A DNA stretch of 64,000 nucleotides from Lampris incognitus (GCF_029633865.1 NC_079211.1:149967249-150031248), one strand, 5' to 3'. Shown: positions 9,398-20,040, counted from the first letter of the stretch. The notes: a model not told the origin generated them from the letters alone. A program made the numbers and translations.

Positions 9398-10232
9398 CGG
9401 TCTGCCTCTCGGGCTGCATCTCGGGCTGCGTCTCGGTCTGCGTCTCGGGCTGCATCTCGGGCTGCATCTCGGTCTGCATCTCGGTCTGCCTCTCGGGCTG
9501 CCTCTCGGTCTGCCTCTCGGGCTGCATCTCGGTCTGCATCTCGGTCTGCCTCTCGGGCTGCGTCTCGGGCTGCATCTCGGTCTGCATCTCGGTCTGCCTC
9601 TCGGGCTGCATCTCGGGCTGCATCTCGGTCTGCATCTCGGTCTGCATCTCGGTCTGCCTCTCGGGCTGCGTCTCGGGCTGCGTCTCGGTCTGCCTCTCGG
9701 TCTGCCTCTCGGTCTGCGTCTCGGTCTGCGTCTCGGTCTGCATTTCGGTCTGCCTCTCGGGCTGCCTCTCAGTCTGCATCTCGGTCTGCATCTCGGGCTG
9801 CATCTCGGTCTGCATCTCGGTCTGCCTCTCGGGCTGCCTCTCGGTCTGCCTTTCGGGCTGCATCTCGGTCTTCATCTCGGTCTGCCTCTCGGGCTGCGTC
9901 TCGGGCTGCATCTCGGTCTGCCTCTCGGTCTGCCTCTCGGGCTGCATCTCGGGCTACATCTCGGTCTGCATCTCGGTCTGCCTCTCGGGCTGCGTCTCGG
10001 GCTGCGTCTCGGTCTGCCTCTCGGTCTGCCTCTCGGTCTGCGTCTCGGTCTGCGTCTCGGTCTGCATTTCGGTCTGCCTCTCGGGCTGCCTCTCAGTCTG
10101 CATCTCGGTCTGCATTTCGGTCTGCCTCTCGGGCTGCCTCTCGGTCTGCATCTCGGTCTGCATTTCGGTCTGCCTCTCGGGCTGCCTCTCGGTCTGCATC
10201 TCGGTCTGCATCTCGGTCTGCATCTCGGTCCG
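9398..10232. repeat. 12-bp minisatellite, about 70 units (intron 1)
   Basis: Unit consensus CTCGGKCTGCNT, starting right after the exon 1 donor. Higher-order blocks recur (for example the 9660-9740 and 9985-10070 stretches are nearly the same). The 12-bp period keeps frames open, giving false Gln/Glu/Met/Arg-rich proteins on the minus strand. Confidence 0.95.
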
Positions 10233-10546
10233 GCACGTCCGGATGCGACGCCTAATTAGACGTCGTTACGTTTTGCGCAGCGCTCGTTGCAAACGCAGAT
10301 ACGCGCGCCTTGTCCGCGCGTTGCGCCGCGGCGGCGCGTGCAGAACGGATGTCTGCGTATCGCGTGTCGTCTATCATTCACATGTAGAAGCGCTTATGTC
10401 GGCTCCTCGTCATCCCATCTCAACGGGACGAACGAAGTGGACTGTCCGCAGGCTGCGCCTTAGACTGCGCAGCACTTGCGCCAACATTTGTGCAGAATTA
10501 TGACAGTTTTCAGCAAAGAAAAGCGCGTTTCGTGGCCATACGACAC

Positions 10547-11336
10547 ATGCAGCAGAAAATGCAACAGGACATGCAGCAGAACATGCAGCAGAACATGCAA
10601 CAGGACATGCAGCAGAACATGCAACAGGACATGCAACAGAACATGCAGCAGAACATGCAGCAGAACATGCAACAGGACATGCAGCAGAACATGCAACAGG
10701 ACATGCAACAGGACATGCAACAGAACATGCAACAGGACATGCAACAGAACATGCAACAGGACATGCAACAGGACATGCAACAGAACATGCAACAGGACAT
10801 GCAGCAGAACATGCAACAGAACATGCAACAGGACATGCAGCAGAACATGCAGCAGAACATGCAACAGGACATGCAACAGGACATGCAACAGAACATGCAA
10901 CAGGACATGCAACAGGACATGCAGCAGAACATGCAGCAGAACATGCAGCAGAACATGCAACAGGACATGCAGCAGAACATGCAACAGGACATGCAACAGA
11001 ACATGCAGCAGAACATGCAGCAGGACATGCAACAGGACATGCGGCAGAACATGCAACAGGACATGCAACAGAACATGCAACAGGACATGCAGCAGAACAT
11101 GCAACAGGACATGCAACAGGACATGCAACAGAACATGCAACAGGACGTGCAGCAGAACATGCAACAGAACATGCAACAGGACATGCAGCAGAACATGCAG
11201 CAGAACATGCAACAGGACATGCAACAGGACATGCAACAGGACATGCAACAGGACATGCAGCAGAACATGGAACAGGACATGCAGCAGAACATGCAGCAGA
11301 ACATGCAACAGGACATGCAACAGAACATGCAACGAG
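10547..11336. repeat. 12-bp minisatellite, about 65 units (intron 1)
   Basis: Two alternating units, AACATGCARCAG and GACATGCARCAG. The order of N and D type units is irregular. Three frames are open throughout because the period is a multiple of three; none shows a start context or domain. Confidence 0.95.
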
Positions 11337-11560
11337 ATGCGTTTAACCTGCCCGTAATCCGTACCGCAAAGGCTGCACGGCGTTGTAAGGTGAGGCTGCC
11401 GCGCTGCATATGCGGCGTGGTCGCGTCTCATATTAAGCTTTTCTAATTCACACCAACGGAACAAGTACCGGTGGCACGCTGCGGGCTGTCGCTTCTGGGC
11501 ACACGTGCCTCCAGCACGTCGGCGTTCCGAATCCCTGCAGCGCAGCGGACACGGAGCGGG

Positions 11561-11676
11561 CAGCGGCGGGCAGCGGCGGGCAGCGGCGGGCAGCGGCGGG
11601 CAGCGGCGGGCAGCGGCGGGCAGCGGCGGGCAGCGGCGGGCAGCGGCGGGCAGCGGCGGGCAGCGGCGGGCAGCGG
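11561..11676. repeat. 10-bp G/C-rich tandem repeat, 11.6 units
   Basis: CAGCGGCGGG repeated exactly. Sits in intron 1 of the cytokine-like gene in a CpG-rich stretch. Confidence 0.95.
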
Positions 11677-11851
11677 TCGCCCTGTTTGTTGGGCTGTATT
11701 CTCAGGGCAGTTCTGACGCCTGTGACCCAACGCGGGACTTGCCCGGGTTGGGTCACGCCGGTAGTCCGGATGATCACCCGCAGCTGTTTAGGAACACGCA
11801 GCGACCGACCGGTCCGGGGACGTGATCTGCACGTTAACGAGTTGGAAAGTT

Positions 11852-11855
<4 letters not shown>

Positions 11856-11930
<75 letters not shown>
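11856..11930. repeat. (TA)n microsatellite
   Basis: Uninterrupted TA run of about 75 bp. Confidence 0.95.
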
Positions 11931-11935
<5 letters not shown>

Positions 11936-11974
11936 CAATGTTAGAAAAAGCTTTTGTTTTTCTTTTTTTCAAAT

Positions 11975-12146
11975 GGGTTCGGCCCTGTGACGGCCCTGTG
12001 GCGGCCTGTCCAGGGTGTGTCCCCCGCCTGCCGCCCAGTGGCTGCTGGGAGAGGCTCCAGCATCCCAGGGTGAGCGGTTGGGATGATGCATGATGGATGG
12101 ATGGATGGATGGACGGATGGACGGACGGACGGACGGACGAAAGCGT
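11975..12146 (+). mobile_element. SINE family A, 3' part with ATGG/ACGG tail
   Basis: GGCGGCCTGTCCAGGGTGT, GCCGCCCAGTGGCTGCTGGG and GGCTCCAGCATCCC match the 3' half of family A; the tail is (ATGG)n then (ACGG)n. The tRNA head is missing (5' truncated). Confidence 0.75.
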
Positions 12147-12524
12147 TTGTCTCCGCGCGTCGGTCTCGAGACGCGGCTCGTGCAGTAGGGGATTTGTCCA
12201 CCACAGGAAGTCCGGCATGTCGGCACCGTGCGTGCCGGGGAACGCCTGGCACGCTGGACGCCCCCGCGTGACAGTCGACGCGTCGTGTCTCCGCGCCCCC
12301 TGGAGTAAATCCAGCATGCAGAGCGCAGCCCAGCGGCCGCAGCCCGCAGGCGCGTTATAACGGTGCACAGCGCACACCCCCACACACACACACACACATG
12401 ACACAAAGCGCCATAACGGATCAGCGCGACGCCGCCCGCACGCCCCCACCTTCACCAGTCTCAACACTTAACGAATTAAAGAAACACAACGCTGACCTGA
12501 GAGAGCCAACAAAACACACTTTGT

Positions 12525-12957
12525 GGGGGCGTCCGGGTGGCGTGGCGGTCTATTCCGTCGCCTAACAACACGGGGATCGCCGGTTCGAATCCCCGTGTTC
12601 CCTCCGGCTTGGTCGGGCGTCCCTACAGACACAATTGGCGGTGTCTGCGGGTGGGAAGCCGGATGTGGGTATGTGTCCTGGTCGCTGCACTAGCGCCTCC
12701 TCTGGTCGGTCGGTCGGTCGGCCGGTCGGTTGTGGCGCCTGTTGGGGGGGGGGGGGGGATAGCGCGATCCTCCCACGTGCTACGTCCCCCTGGTGAAACT
12801 CCTCACCGTCAGGTGAAAAGAAGCGGCTGGCGACTCCACATGTATGGGAGGAGGCACGTGGTAGTCTGCAGCCCTCCCCGGATCAGCAGAGGGGGCGGAG
12901 CAGAGACCGGGACGGCTCGGAAGAGTGGGGTAACTGGCCGGATACAACTGGGGAGAA
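12525..12957 (+). mobile_element. SINE family B, full-length
   Basis: The tRNA-like head GTCCGGGTGGCGTGGCGG…GCCGGTTCGAATCCCCG has a pol III B box. The body has GCACTAGCGCCTCCTCTGG, CCCACGTGCTACGTCCCC and GGTGAAAAGAAGCGGCTGG, ending near ACTGGGGAGAA. Other copies: 15037-15487, 21492-21718, 53239-53628 and 55309-55555 (minus). Confidence 0.85.
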
Positions 12958-12965
12958 GAGGAGGG

Positions 12966-13147
12966 GACCCCCCGCTCCCCCTCACCCCTCTCTCCTCTCC
13001 CCCTCACCCCCTCACCCCTCTCCCCCCTCCCCTCTCCCCCTCTCCCCCTCACCCCTCTCCCCTCTCCCCCTCACCCCCTCTCCCCCTCACCCCTCTCCCC
13101 CTCACCCCTCTTCCCCTCTCCCCCTCACCCCTCTCCCCCTCTCCCCA
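12966..13147. repeat. CCCCTCTC-rich polypyrimidine tract
   Basis: Simple C/T repeat directly after the SINE B tail, ~150 bp before an exon acceptor. Confidence 0.9.
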
Positions 13148-13304
13148 GCCCCAAGGCTCAGTTGGCTAAACTTCAGCGTTTCCTTGACAGAACCCCCTGA
13201 GACCCGAGTCCTGCCCATCGTGTATTAAGGGCTGGCTGCCGGGATCGGGGCTCTTTAGGGAACCTTCCTCTGTAACCTGGCGACTGTGTCTTGCTCTCCG
13301 ACAG

Positions 13305-13455
13305 CACAACGTCCCAATCTGCCGCAGCCTTTGAGCCATGTCGCCTTACCAATGTGAGCTGGTGACCAAGGACGGGAGGCACGCGTTCGTCCAGAGGAGC
13401 AACAAAGCCCTGGAGCTGGTGGTCAAGACCAGACAGGGATCCAAACGCCCGAAAG
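13305..13455 (+). CDS. IL-1-family-like cytokine, exon 2 (first coding exon; CDS from 13338)
   Basis: Acceptor CTCTCCGACAG ends at 13304. The exon has a 33-bp UTR with an in-frame TGA before the ATG at 13338 (G at -3), which supports this start. It codes 39 residues beginning MSPYQCELVTKDG and ends CCGAAAG|GTAACG in phase 1. The next exon supplies the missing two bases of a Val codon. No signal peptide or long prodomain is present, so the product would begin almost at the beta-trefoil domain, as in short IL-36-like family members. Immediately downstream the intron becomes a 1.3-kb GTGTT/GTGGT array; the long open frame that runs into it is not coding. Confidence 0.6.
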
Positions 13456-13504
13456 GTAACGCCGCACGTCTTTCTGCACAGCCCAACCAAGCGTGGTCTG
13501 CTGA

Positions 13505-14800
13505 GCTGTGCTGTGCTGTGCTGTGCTGTGCTGTGCTGTGGGGTGTGGTGTGGTGTGTTGCGGTGTGTGGTGTGGGGTGTGTTGTGGTGTGGTGTGGTGT
13601 GGTGTGTTGTGGTGTGGTGTGTTGTGTTGTGTTGTGTTGCGGTGTGGTGCGGTGTGTTGTGTTGTGTTGTGTTGTGTTGCGGTGTGTGGTGTGGTGTGTT
13701 GTGGTGTGGTGTGGTGTGTTTGTGTTGTGTTGTGTTGTGTTGTGTTGTGTTGTGTTGTGGTGTGTTGTGTTGTGTTGTGTTGCGGTGTGTGGTGTGGTGT
13801 GTTGTGGTGTGGTGTGTTGTGTTGTGTTCTGTTGTGTTGCGGTGTGTGGTGTGGTGTGTTGTGGTGTGGTGTGGTGTGTTGTGTTGTGTTGCGGTGTGTG
13901 GTGTGGTGTGTTGTGGTGTGGTGTGTTGTGTTGTGTTCTGTTGTGTTGCGGTGTGTGGTGTGGTGTGTTGTGGTGTGTTGTGTTGTGGTGTGGTGTGGTG
14001 TGGTGTGTTGTGTTGTGTTGTGTTGTGTTGTGTTGTGTTGCGGTGTGTGGTGTGGTGTGTTGTGGTGTGGTGTGTTGTGTTGTGTTGTGTTGTGTTCTGT
14101 TGTGTTGCGGTGTGTGGTGTGGTGTGTTGCGGTGTGTGGTGTGTTGTGTTGTGTTGTGTTGCGTTGTGTGGTGTGGTGTGTTGTGTTGTGGTGTGTTGTG
14201 TTGTGTTGTGTTCTGTTCTGTTGTGTTGCGGTGTGTGGTGTGGTGTGTTGTGGTGTGGTGTGTTGTGTTGTGTTGTGCTGTGCGGTGCTGTGCGGTGCTG
14301 TGCGGTGCGGTGGTGTGGTGTGGTGTGGTGTGTTGTGTTGTGTTGTGTTGTGTTCTGTTGTGTTGCGGTGTGTGGTGTGGTTTGTTGTGGTGTGGTGTGG
14401 TGTGTTGTGTTGTGCTGTGCGGTGCTGTGCGGTGCTGTGCGGTGCGGTGCGGTGGTGTGGTGTGGTGTGGTGTGTTGTGTTGTGTTGTGTTGTGTTGTGT
14501 TGTGTTGCGGTGTGTGGTGTGGTGTGTTGTGGTGTGTTGTGCTGTGCGGTGCTGTGCGGTGCTGTGCGGTGCGGTGGTTTGGTGTGGTGTGTTGTGTTGT
14601 GTTCTGTTGTGTTGTGTTGTGTTGCGGTGTGTGGTGTGGTGTGTTGTGGTGTGGTGTGTTGTGTTGTGTTGTGTTGCGGTGTGTGGTGTGGTGTGTTGTG
14701 GTGTGGTGTGGTGTGGTGTGGTGTGGTGTGTTGTGTTGTGTTGTGTTGCGGTGTGTGGTGTGGTGTGTTGTGGTGTGGTGTGGTGTGTTTGTGTTGTGTT
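13505..14800. repeat. GTGTT/GTGGT pentanucleotide satellite, 1.3 kb (intron 2)
   Basis: Built of GTGTT, GTGGT, GCGGT and CTGTG pentamers with higher-order units such as TTGCGGTGTGTGGTGTGGTG repeated about 17 times. No stop codon occurs in several frames, giving false Cys/Val proteins of over 430 codons and a His/Thr/Gln frame on the minus strand. Confidence 0.95.
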
Positions 14801-15036
14801 GCATAAGGTTTAGATAAACTAGTGCTCTAATCAGCGGCGTGGACTCGAGCCGCTGTGAATCTGACTTGAGGCGGTTAATTTGATGACGTCAGACGCGACG
14901 TGAAACAGAGCAGACTTCGGCTTGTCCTTCAGCAGCTGGGACTCGTGATCTATGTGAGACTGGTGACCAGGTTACTGACTCACGGGTCCTAATCCCAGTT
15001 CGGCTCAACCGAAACAAAACAGGAAGTAACATTAAG

Positions 15037-15487
15037 GACGTCCGGGTGGCGCGGCGGTCTATTCCGTCGCCTACCAACACGGGGGTCGCCGGTTCGAATC
15101 CCCGTGTTGCCTCCGGCTTGGCCGGGCGTCCCTACAGACACAGTTGGCCGTGTGTGCGGGTGGGAAGCCGGATGTGGGTATGTGTCCTGGTCGCTGCACT
15201 AGCGCCTCCTCTGGTCGGCTGGGGCGCCAGTTCGGGGGGGAATAGCGTCATCCTTCCACGCGCTACGTCCCCCTGGTGAAACTCCTCACTGTCAGGTGAA
15301 AAGAAGCGGCTGGTGACTCCACATGTATGGGAGGAGGCATGTGGTAGTCTGCAGCCCTCCCGGGATCAGCGGAGGGGGTGGAGCAGAGACCGGGACGGCT
15401 CGGAAGAGTGGGGTGACTGGCCGGATACACTTGGGGAGAAAAAGGGGGACCCCCCCGGGGGGGACCCCCCCCCTGAAGAAATAAAGA
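15037..15487 (+). mobile_element. SINE family B, full-length
   Basis: Head with GCCGGTTCGAATCCCCG, same body landmarks as 12525-12957, ending in a G/C homopolymer-rich tail and AAATAAAGA. Inside intron 2. Confidence 0.85.
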
Positions 15488-15489
15488 TC

Positions 15490-16021
15490 GTAATAAGAAT
15501 CATCTGACACATCCTGTTAGTTTAAGACGCTCCACTACTCGTGACGTGAAGGACTGGAGAATTCCAGTTAAGGACTCCTGGTGTGAGACTTGAGCATCTC
15601 TACTCGGGACCTTCTGTTTTAGGACTTGAGGCGTACTTCTTCCCCCCGCCCCCGCGAGGCAACGGGAGAGGCAGGGTGGTGTCTGAGAAAGCCGTTGGGT
15701 GGAGGAGCCGCTTCACCCGCTTTAAAAAAAACAAAACATATGCCGGCGTGTTCTTAAGCAAGGCACCAAACCCCCCCCCACCACCACCAACCCCCCTCCC
15801 CCCTCCCCAGGGCCCCCAGCGGCGGAGGCCCGAGGCGTAGGAGTCACAAGCCACACCCCGCCTTCACTGGGGAAGAACAGCCCAGGCGGAGGCAGGACAA
15901 GTTCCAACTCGGGCGACCTGACGGTGATGACATCCGGACTCATGCGGTGGCACCGAGTCACCCGGTCGAGCCCCCAGGACGGCCCCGGTAACGTCACCAA
16001 AGGCAGGCGTGTTGACAGCCC
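15490..16021. other. Intron sequence without recognised features
   Basis: No gene. Contains C-rich runs (15765-15810) and GC-rich unique-looking sequence between a SINE and a LINE tail. Confidence 0.5.
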
Positions 16022-16608
16022 GTGAATGAATGGACGGACGAATGAATGAATGAATGAATAAGTGGATGAATGAATAAATGAATGGACGAATGAATGAATG
16101 AATGGATGAATGAATGAATGAATGAATGAATGAATGGATGGATGAATGAATAAATGAATGGACGAATGAATGGATGGATGGATGAATGAATGAATGAATG
16201 AATGAATGGATGGATGAATGAATAAATGAATGGACGAATGAATGGATGGATGAATGAATGAATGAATGGATGGATGGATGAATGAATGAATGAATGGATG
16301 GATGAATGAATAAATGAATGGACGAATGAATGAATGAATGGATGGATGAATGAATAAATGAATGGACGAATGAATGGATGGATGAATGAATGAATGGATA
16401 AATGAATGAATGAATGGATGGATGAATGAATGGATGGATGAATGAATGAATGAACGAACGAATGAATGAATGAACGAATGGACGAATGAACGAATGGACG
16501 GATGAATGAATGGATGGATGAATGAATGGATGGATGGATGAATAATGAATGGATGAATGAATGGATGGATGGATGGATGAATAATGAATGGATGGATGGA
16601 TGAATGAA
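16022..16608. repeat. (ATGA/ATGG/ACGA)n tetranucleotide array
   Basis: About 147 tetramer units, mixed order. It adjoins the LINE 3' end and probably grew from that element's simple tail. Minus-strand His/Ser/Phe/Ile open frame is an artefact. Confidence 0.95.
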
Positions 16609-16664
16609 TACCTTTATTTGTCATTGCACAGCTGTGCAACGACATTAAGTGCAACTCCTCAGTG

Positions 16665-16955
16665 GTACAAACTACAAATTAGAATATACACAATTAGTCA
16701 AAATACAAATTAGAATATACGCAATTGGTCAAAATACAAATTAGAATATACACAATTAGTCAAAATACAAATTAGAATATACGCAATTAGTCAAAATACA
16801 AATGAGAATATACGCAATTAGTCAAAATACAAATTAGAATATACGCAATTAGTCAAAATACAAATTAGAATATACACAATTAGTCAAAATACAAATTAGA
16901 ATATACACAATTAGTCAAAATACAAATTAGAATATACACAATTAGTCAAAATACA
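16665..16955. repeat. 31-bp minisatellite, ~9 units
   Basis: Unit AAATACAAATTAGAATATAC plus RCAATTAGTCA, with ACAC/ACGC variants. Lies in the LINE 3' UTR. Confidence 0.95.
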
Positions 16956-17029
16956 AATCGACACACATTTGCAGCACAATCAACATGCAGATAGTGTAAG
17001 TAATATGGGTCAGACATGAGAAATAGTGG

Positions 17030-17031
<2 letters not shown>

Positions 17032-17085
<54 letters not shown>
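17032..17085. repeat. (TG)n microsatellite
   Basis: TG run of about 50 bp within the LINE 3' UTR, just before SINE A. Confidence 0.95.
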
Positions 17086-17088
<3 letters not shown>

Positions 17089-17222
17089 TGTGTTGCTCCG
17101 ACCCGCCTCAGCACCTTCTACTGCACGTGCCTACTGTACAGGTGTTGCTGCAGTTTCGGGACGTTTCTGCAACCTTGGACTTTAACAGAGTTCAGTTCTG
17201 TAATGGCACTTGTGTAGAAACT

Positions 17223-17854
17223 GGGGCGGCGCGGTGGTTAACCACACAGCAAGAAGGTCCTGGGTTCGAACCCCGGGATGGTCCAACCTTGGGGGTCGTC
17301 CCGGGTCGTCCTCTGTGTGGAGTTTGCATGTTCTCCCCGTGTCTGCGTGGGTTTCCCCCGGGGGCTCCGGTTTCCTCCCACAGTCCAAAGACATGTAGGT
17401 CAGGTGACTCAAAGACATGTAGGTCAGGTGACTCAAAGACATGTAGGTCAGGTGACTCAAAGACATGTAGGTCAGGTGACTCAAAGACATGTAGGTCAGG
17501 TGACTCAAAGACATGTAGGTCAGGTGACTCAAAGACATGTAGGTCAGGTGACTCAAAGACCTGTAGGTCAGGTGACTCAAAGACATGTAGGTCAGGTGAC
17601 TCAAAGACATGTAGGTCAGGTGACTCAAAGACATGTAGGTCAGGTGACTCAAAGACATGTAGGTCAGGTGGATTGGCCGTACTACATTGTCCCTAGGTGT
17701 GAATCTGTGTGTGTGTGTGTGTGGGGGGGGGGCTGTGTGATGGCCCGGCGGCCTCTCCAGGGTGTCTGTCACCCAGTGGCTGCTGGGATAGGCTCCAGCA
17801 TCCCCGCGACCCTGAGAGCAGGATAAGCGGTTCGGATAACGGATGGACGGATGG
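17223..17854 (+). mobile_element. SINE family A with an internal 24-bp array (12 units)
   Basis: Head with GGGTTCGAACCCCGG; target duplication GTAGAAACT / GTAGACACT at 17214-17222 and 17855-17863 (one mismatch). The phrase AAAGACATGTAGGTCAGGTG, single in other copies, occurs 12 times with an ACTC linker (17388-17670), so the SINE is about 630 bp instead of ~340. Inserted into the LINE 3' part. Confidence 0.85.
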
Positions 17855-18285
17855 GTAGACACTGTTCAAAAGTGTGGAAGCACGGGCCTTGAAATACCTA
17901 TAGCGCCTCTCAGAGGGCAGCAGGGTGAAAGGGTGGATGCCTGGGTGAGATAAGTCCTTGATTATGTTTGCGGTCCGACGTAGGCAGCGGGGTCTGTATA
18001 GGTCCTCAAGAGGAGGTAGCTGTGGGCCAGTGGTTCACTCTGTGCTGACGTCATCACTCTGTGCAGCGCTTCCTTATCAGCCACACACAGTGCACCTGGC
18101 ATACCACACTAAGACGCCGTAAGTGAGGACACCAGCAGCGGCTGGGACAAATGACCTCTCCTCAGTGTCCTTAGGAAGTACAGCTGCTGCTGTGCCTTCT
18201 TCCCCAGGGGAGATGTATGTCCATGTGAGGTCCTGGGAGACGTGTGCCAAGGAATCTGTGTGCTCGATATAGCGAGAGACTGTCG

Positions 18286-18320
18286 CCGGGCACAAAGCCC
18301 GGCCTGGGCTTTGTGCCCGG
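18286..18320. repeat. Perfect 15-bp inverted repeat, 5-nt loop
   Basis: CCGGGCACAAAGCCC at 18286-18300 and its reverse complement at 18306-18320. It sits at the edge of recognisable LINE coding sequence. No T-run follows, so it is not a simple terminator; role unknown. Confidence 0.8.
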
Positions 18321-18424
18321 GATTCGTGTCAGAGACTCTCAACCCACCTGGTCCCAATCCAGACTGTCGTTTGACTCGCATCGGTGATATGTTGCAAGCT
18401 AAGACTAAACTTAGAGTGTGGTGA

Positions 18425-18530
18425 AGAGTGAAGAGTGTTTAGTGAAGCCACAGCCCTCGTTTCATTTTTAACATGCGCCTGCACGTTGGTTTTAATGACA
18501 ATAAAATTGAATTGAATTGAATTGAAAACT
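18425..18530 (+). mobile_element. LINE 3' end with (GAATT)n tail
   Basis: GGTTTTAATGACAATAAAAT followed by TGAATTGAATTGAATTG, the tail form of fish L2-type LINEs. A similar tail ends the LINE at 30535-30556. Only the last ~100 bp remain. Confidence 0.5.
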
Positions 18531-19127
18531 AAGTAGGACTTAACTAAACTAACTAAGTACTAACTAAACACTGAACTAAGACTTAACTAAACTAAGTACT
18601 AACTAACTAAACACTGAACTAAGACTTAACTAAACTAAGTACTAACTAACTAAACACTGAACTAAGACTTAACTAAACTAACTAAGTACTAACTAAACAC
18701 TGAACTAAGACTTAACTAAACTAAGTACTAACTAACTAAACACTAAACTAAGACATAACTAAACTAAGTACTAACTAACTAACTAACTAAACACTGAACT
18801 AAGACTTAACTAAACTAAGTACTAACTAAGCACTGAACTAAGACTTAACTAAACTAAGTAATAACTAACTAAGCACTGAACTAAGACTTAACTAAACTAA
18901 GTACTAACTAACTAAACACTGAACTAAGACTTAACTAAACTAAGTACTAACTAAGCACTGAACTAAGACTTAACTAAACTAAGTACTAACTAACTAAGCA
19001 CTGAACTAAGACTTAACTAAACTAAGTACTAACTAACTAAACACTGAACAAAGACTTAACTAAAGTAAGTCCTAACTAACTAACTAACTAACTAAACACT
19101 GAACTAAGACTTAACTAAACTAAGTAC
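18525..19127. repeat. Minisatellite of CTAA-rich 40-49-bp units
   Basis: Units such as ACTAACTAAACACTGAACTA + AGACTTAACTAAACTAAGT, variable in the number of CTAA steps, ~14 units. Begins exactly at the LINE tail. Confidence 0.9.
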
Positions 19128-19391
19128 TAAAATCTGTGGGTTTTAGTGGCATGTATAACGGAGTGTCGTTAGCATAAAAATAGTGGAGCACGTCGTGATT
19201 TTGAATGACCCGGCCGGTTAATCAATACTTTCACTTAAGGAGGAATTTCTTATTTTCCTTACTCTTCCACAGAGGTGTATGTCCTGCTCAGAGGGCAGCC
19301 AGAAAACCAACCAGCAATGGAACAACTGTTTGCAAGGACTCATGTTTATTCAGTCTTTGTTAACGTGTCTCTATGTTCTTCTTTTTCACAG

Positions 19392-19498
19392 TGGAAGTCT
19401 TCACAAGTTCTGTGCCCCAAAACATGGAAAAACTGGCTTTCTGTTTCCAATATAACAAAAAAACATATTTACCAAAGGTGGATAACGGAGCAGTGAAG
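19392..19498 (+). CDS. IL-1-family-like cytokine, exon 3
   Basis: Strong acceptor TTCTTCTTTTTCACAG ends at 19391; donor GTGAAG|GTAAAT at 19498/19499. With the G carried over from exon 2 it reads 36 codons, VEVFTSSVPQNMEKLAFCFQ then YNKKTYLPKVDNGAVK, keeping frame at both borders (phase 1 in, phase 0 out). The run of alternating hydrophobic strands ending in YLPKV…VKL fits beta strands in the middle of an IL-1 trefoil. A competing acceptor at 19271 (CCACAG|AGGTG) would also keep frame but that exon would lack a usable donor before the intron-like pyrimidine tract, so I prefer 19392. Confidence 0.6.
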
Positions 19499-19533
19499 GT
19501 AAATATCAACCTCTGGTGAAATCATTTTATTTT

Positions 19534-19620
19534 TTACTACTTTATTAGCCCCCGTGGGGCAATTCTTTCTCTGTATTTAACCCATCCTAGCTGTGTAGAT
19601 AGGAGCAGTGGGAAATTAGC
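19534..19620 (+). repeat. Interspersed repeat fragment in intron 3
   Basis: TTATTAGCCCCCGTGGGGCA … ACCCATCCTAGCTGTGTAG resembles a short repeat common in fish noncoding DNA. The rest of the intron (to 20040) shows no element I recognise. Confidence 0.4.
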
Positions 19621-20040
19621 ATTCTTTTTCCAGTGACAACACTTTGAAGATCAGAGAGAATTAATTTTATATACTATATATATATATCACTTTATTAAAA
19701 GACGCACTCGGCGGTAGGGAATGTGCTCAACAAATGGGTTTCCCAGAAAGCATTTCGCTTACTGAAATGTCTTTCAGCAAGACAGAGAATCCCTTGACCC
19801 CCACTTTCACCTCGCTCGCCAATGTCCATGGAGCGAGGCAAGATACAAAAACCGACAATCCTCCATTCATGAGGAGTTTCAATTTTCATAATTTTTATAT
19901 GTATTAAATTGTTTCACCCACTGACTGTTAGTGGCGTTAGTAAATGAATGACAAAGCCCATAGGTGTTGTTTTTCTCTTATCTGTACATGATTTTACTCC
20001 TACTCATACTTGATTGCCATTGCTCGTCCTGTATCCACAG

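Larger units (their letters stand above)
16022..18300 (-). mobile_element. CR1/L2-like LINE 3' part with a 590-bp expanded tail
   Basis: Minus-strand reading gives the end of a reverse transcriptase ORF: KKAQQQLYFLRTLRRG, GVLTYGVLVWYARCTV, then IKDLSHPGIHPFTLLPSE and RRYRYFKARASTL (17880-18210). This C-terminal block is typical of fish L2/CR1-like LINEs. The 3' end (GTCGTTGCACAGCTGTGC…) joins a tail of CATT/CCAT repeats, which is the plus-strand ATGA/ATGG array at 16022-16608. A 31-bp minisatellite (16665-16955), a TG run and SINE A sit between ORF and tail. 5' truncated and frameshifted. Confidence 0.65.

Noticed and set aside
9297..11464. Gln/Met-rich, Cys/Met-rich and His/Val/Leu-rich proteins
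   Set aside because: 12-bp arrays translated in several frames; none has a start context or non-repetitive domain.
12525..12610. True tRNA genes at SINE heads (also 1610, 15040, 17225, 52365, 53240)
   Set aside because: Each is followed by the conserved SINE body and tail and repeats across loci; acceptor stems do not close.
13338..14813. 491-codon and other 430+-codon plus frames, and a 543-codon minus frame
   Set aside because: Beyond codon 39 they only translate the GTGTT/GTGGT satellite (or its complement). The real exon ends at the donor at 13455.
16022..16654. 310-codon minus frame rich in Ser/His/Phe/Ile
   Set aside because: Translation of a tetranucleotide array.
17016..17862. Open frames of 226 codons on both strands
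   Set aside because: They cover the TG run and the SINE's 24-bp array only.
19271..19391. Extra coding exon EVYVLLRGQPENQPAMEQLF in the cytokine-like gene
   Set aside because: It keeps frame from exon 2, but has no adequate donor; any GT near its end would leave an intron under 45 bp before the acceptor at 19391.
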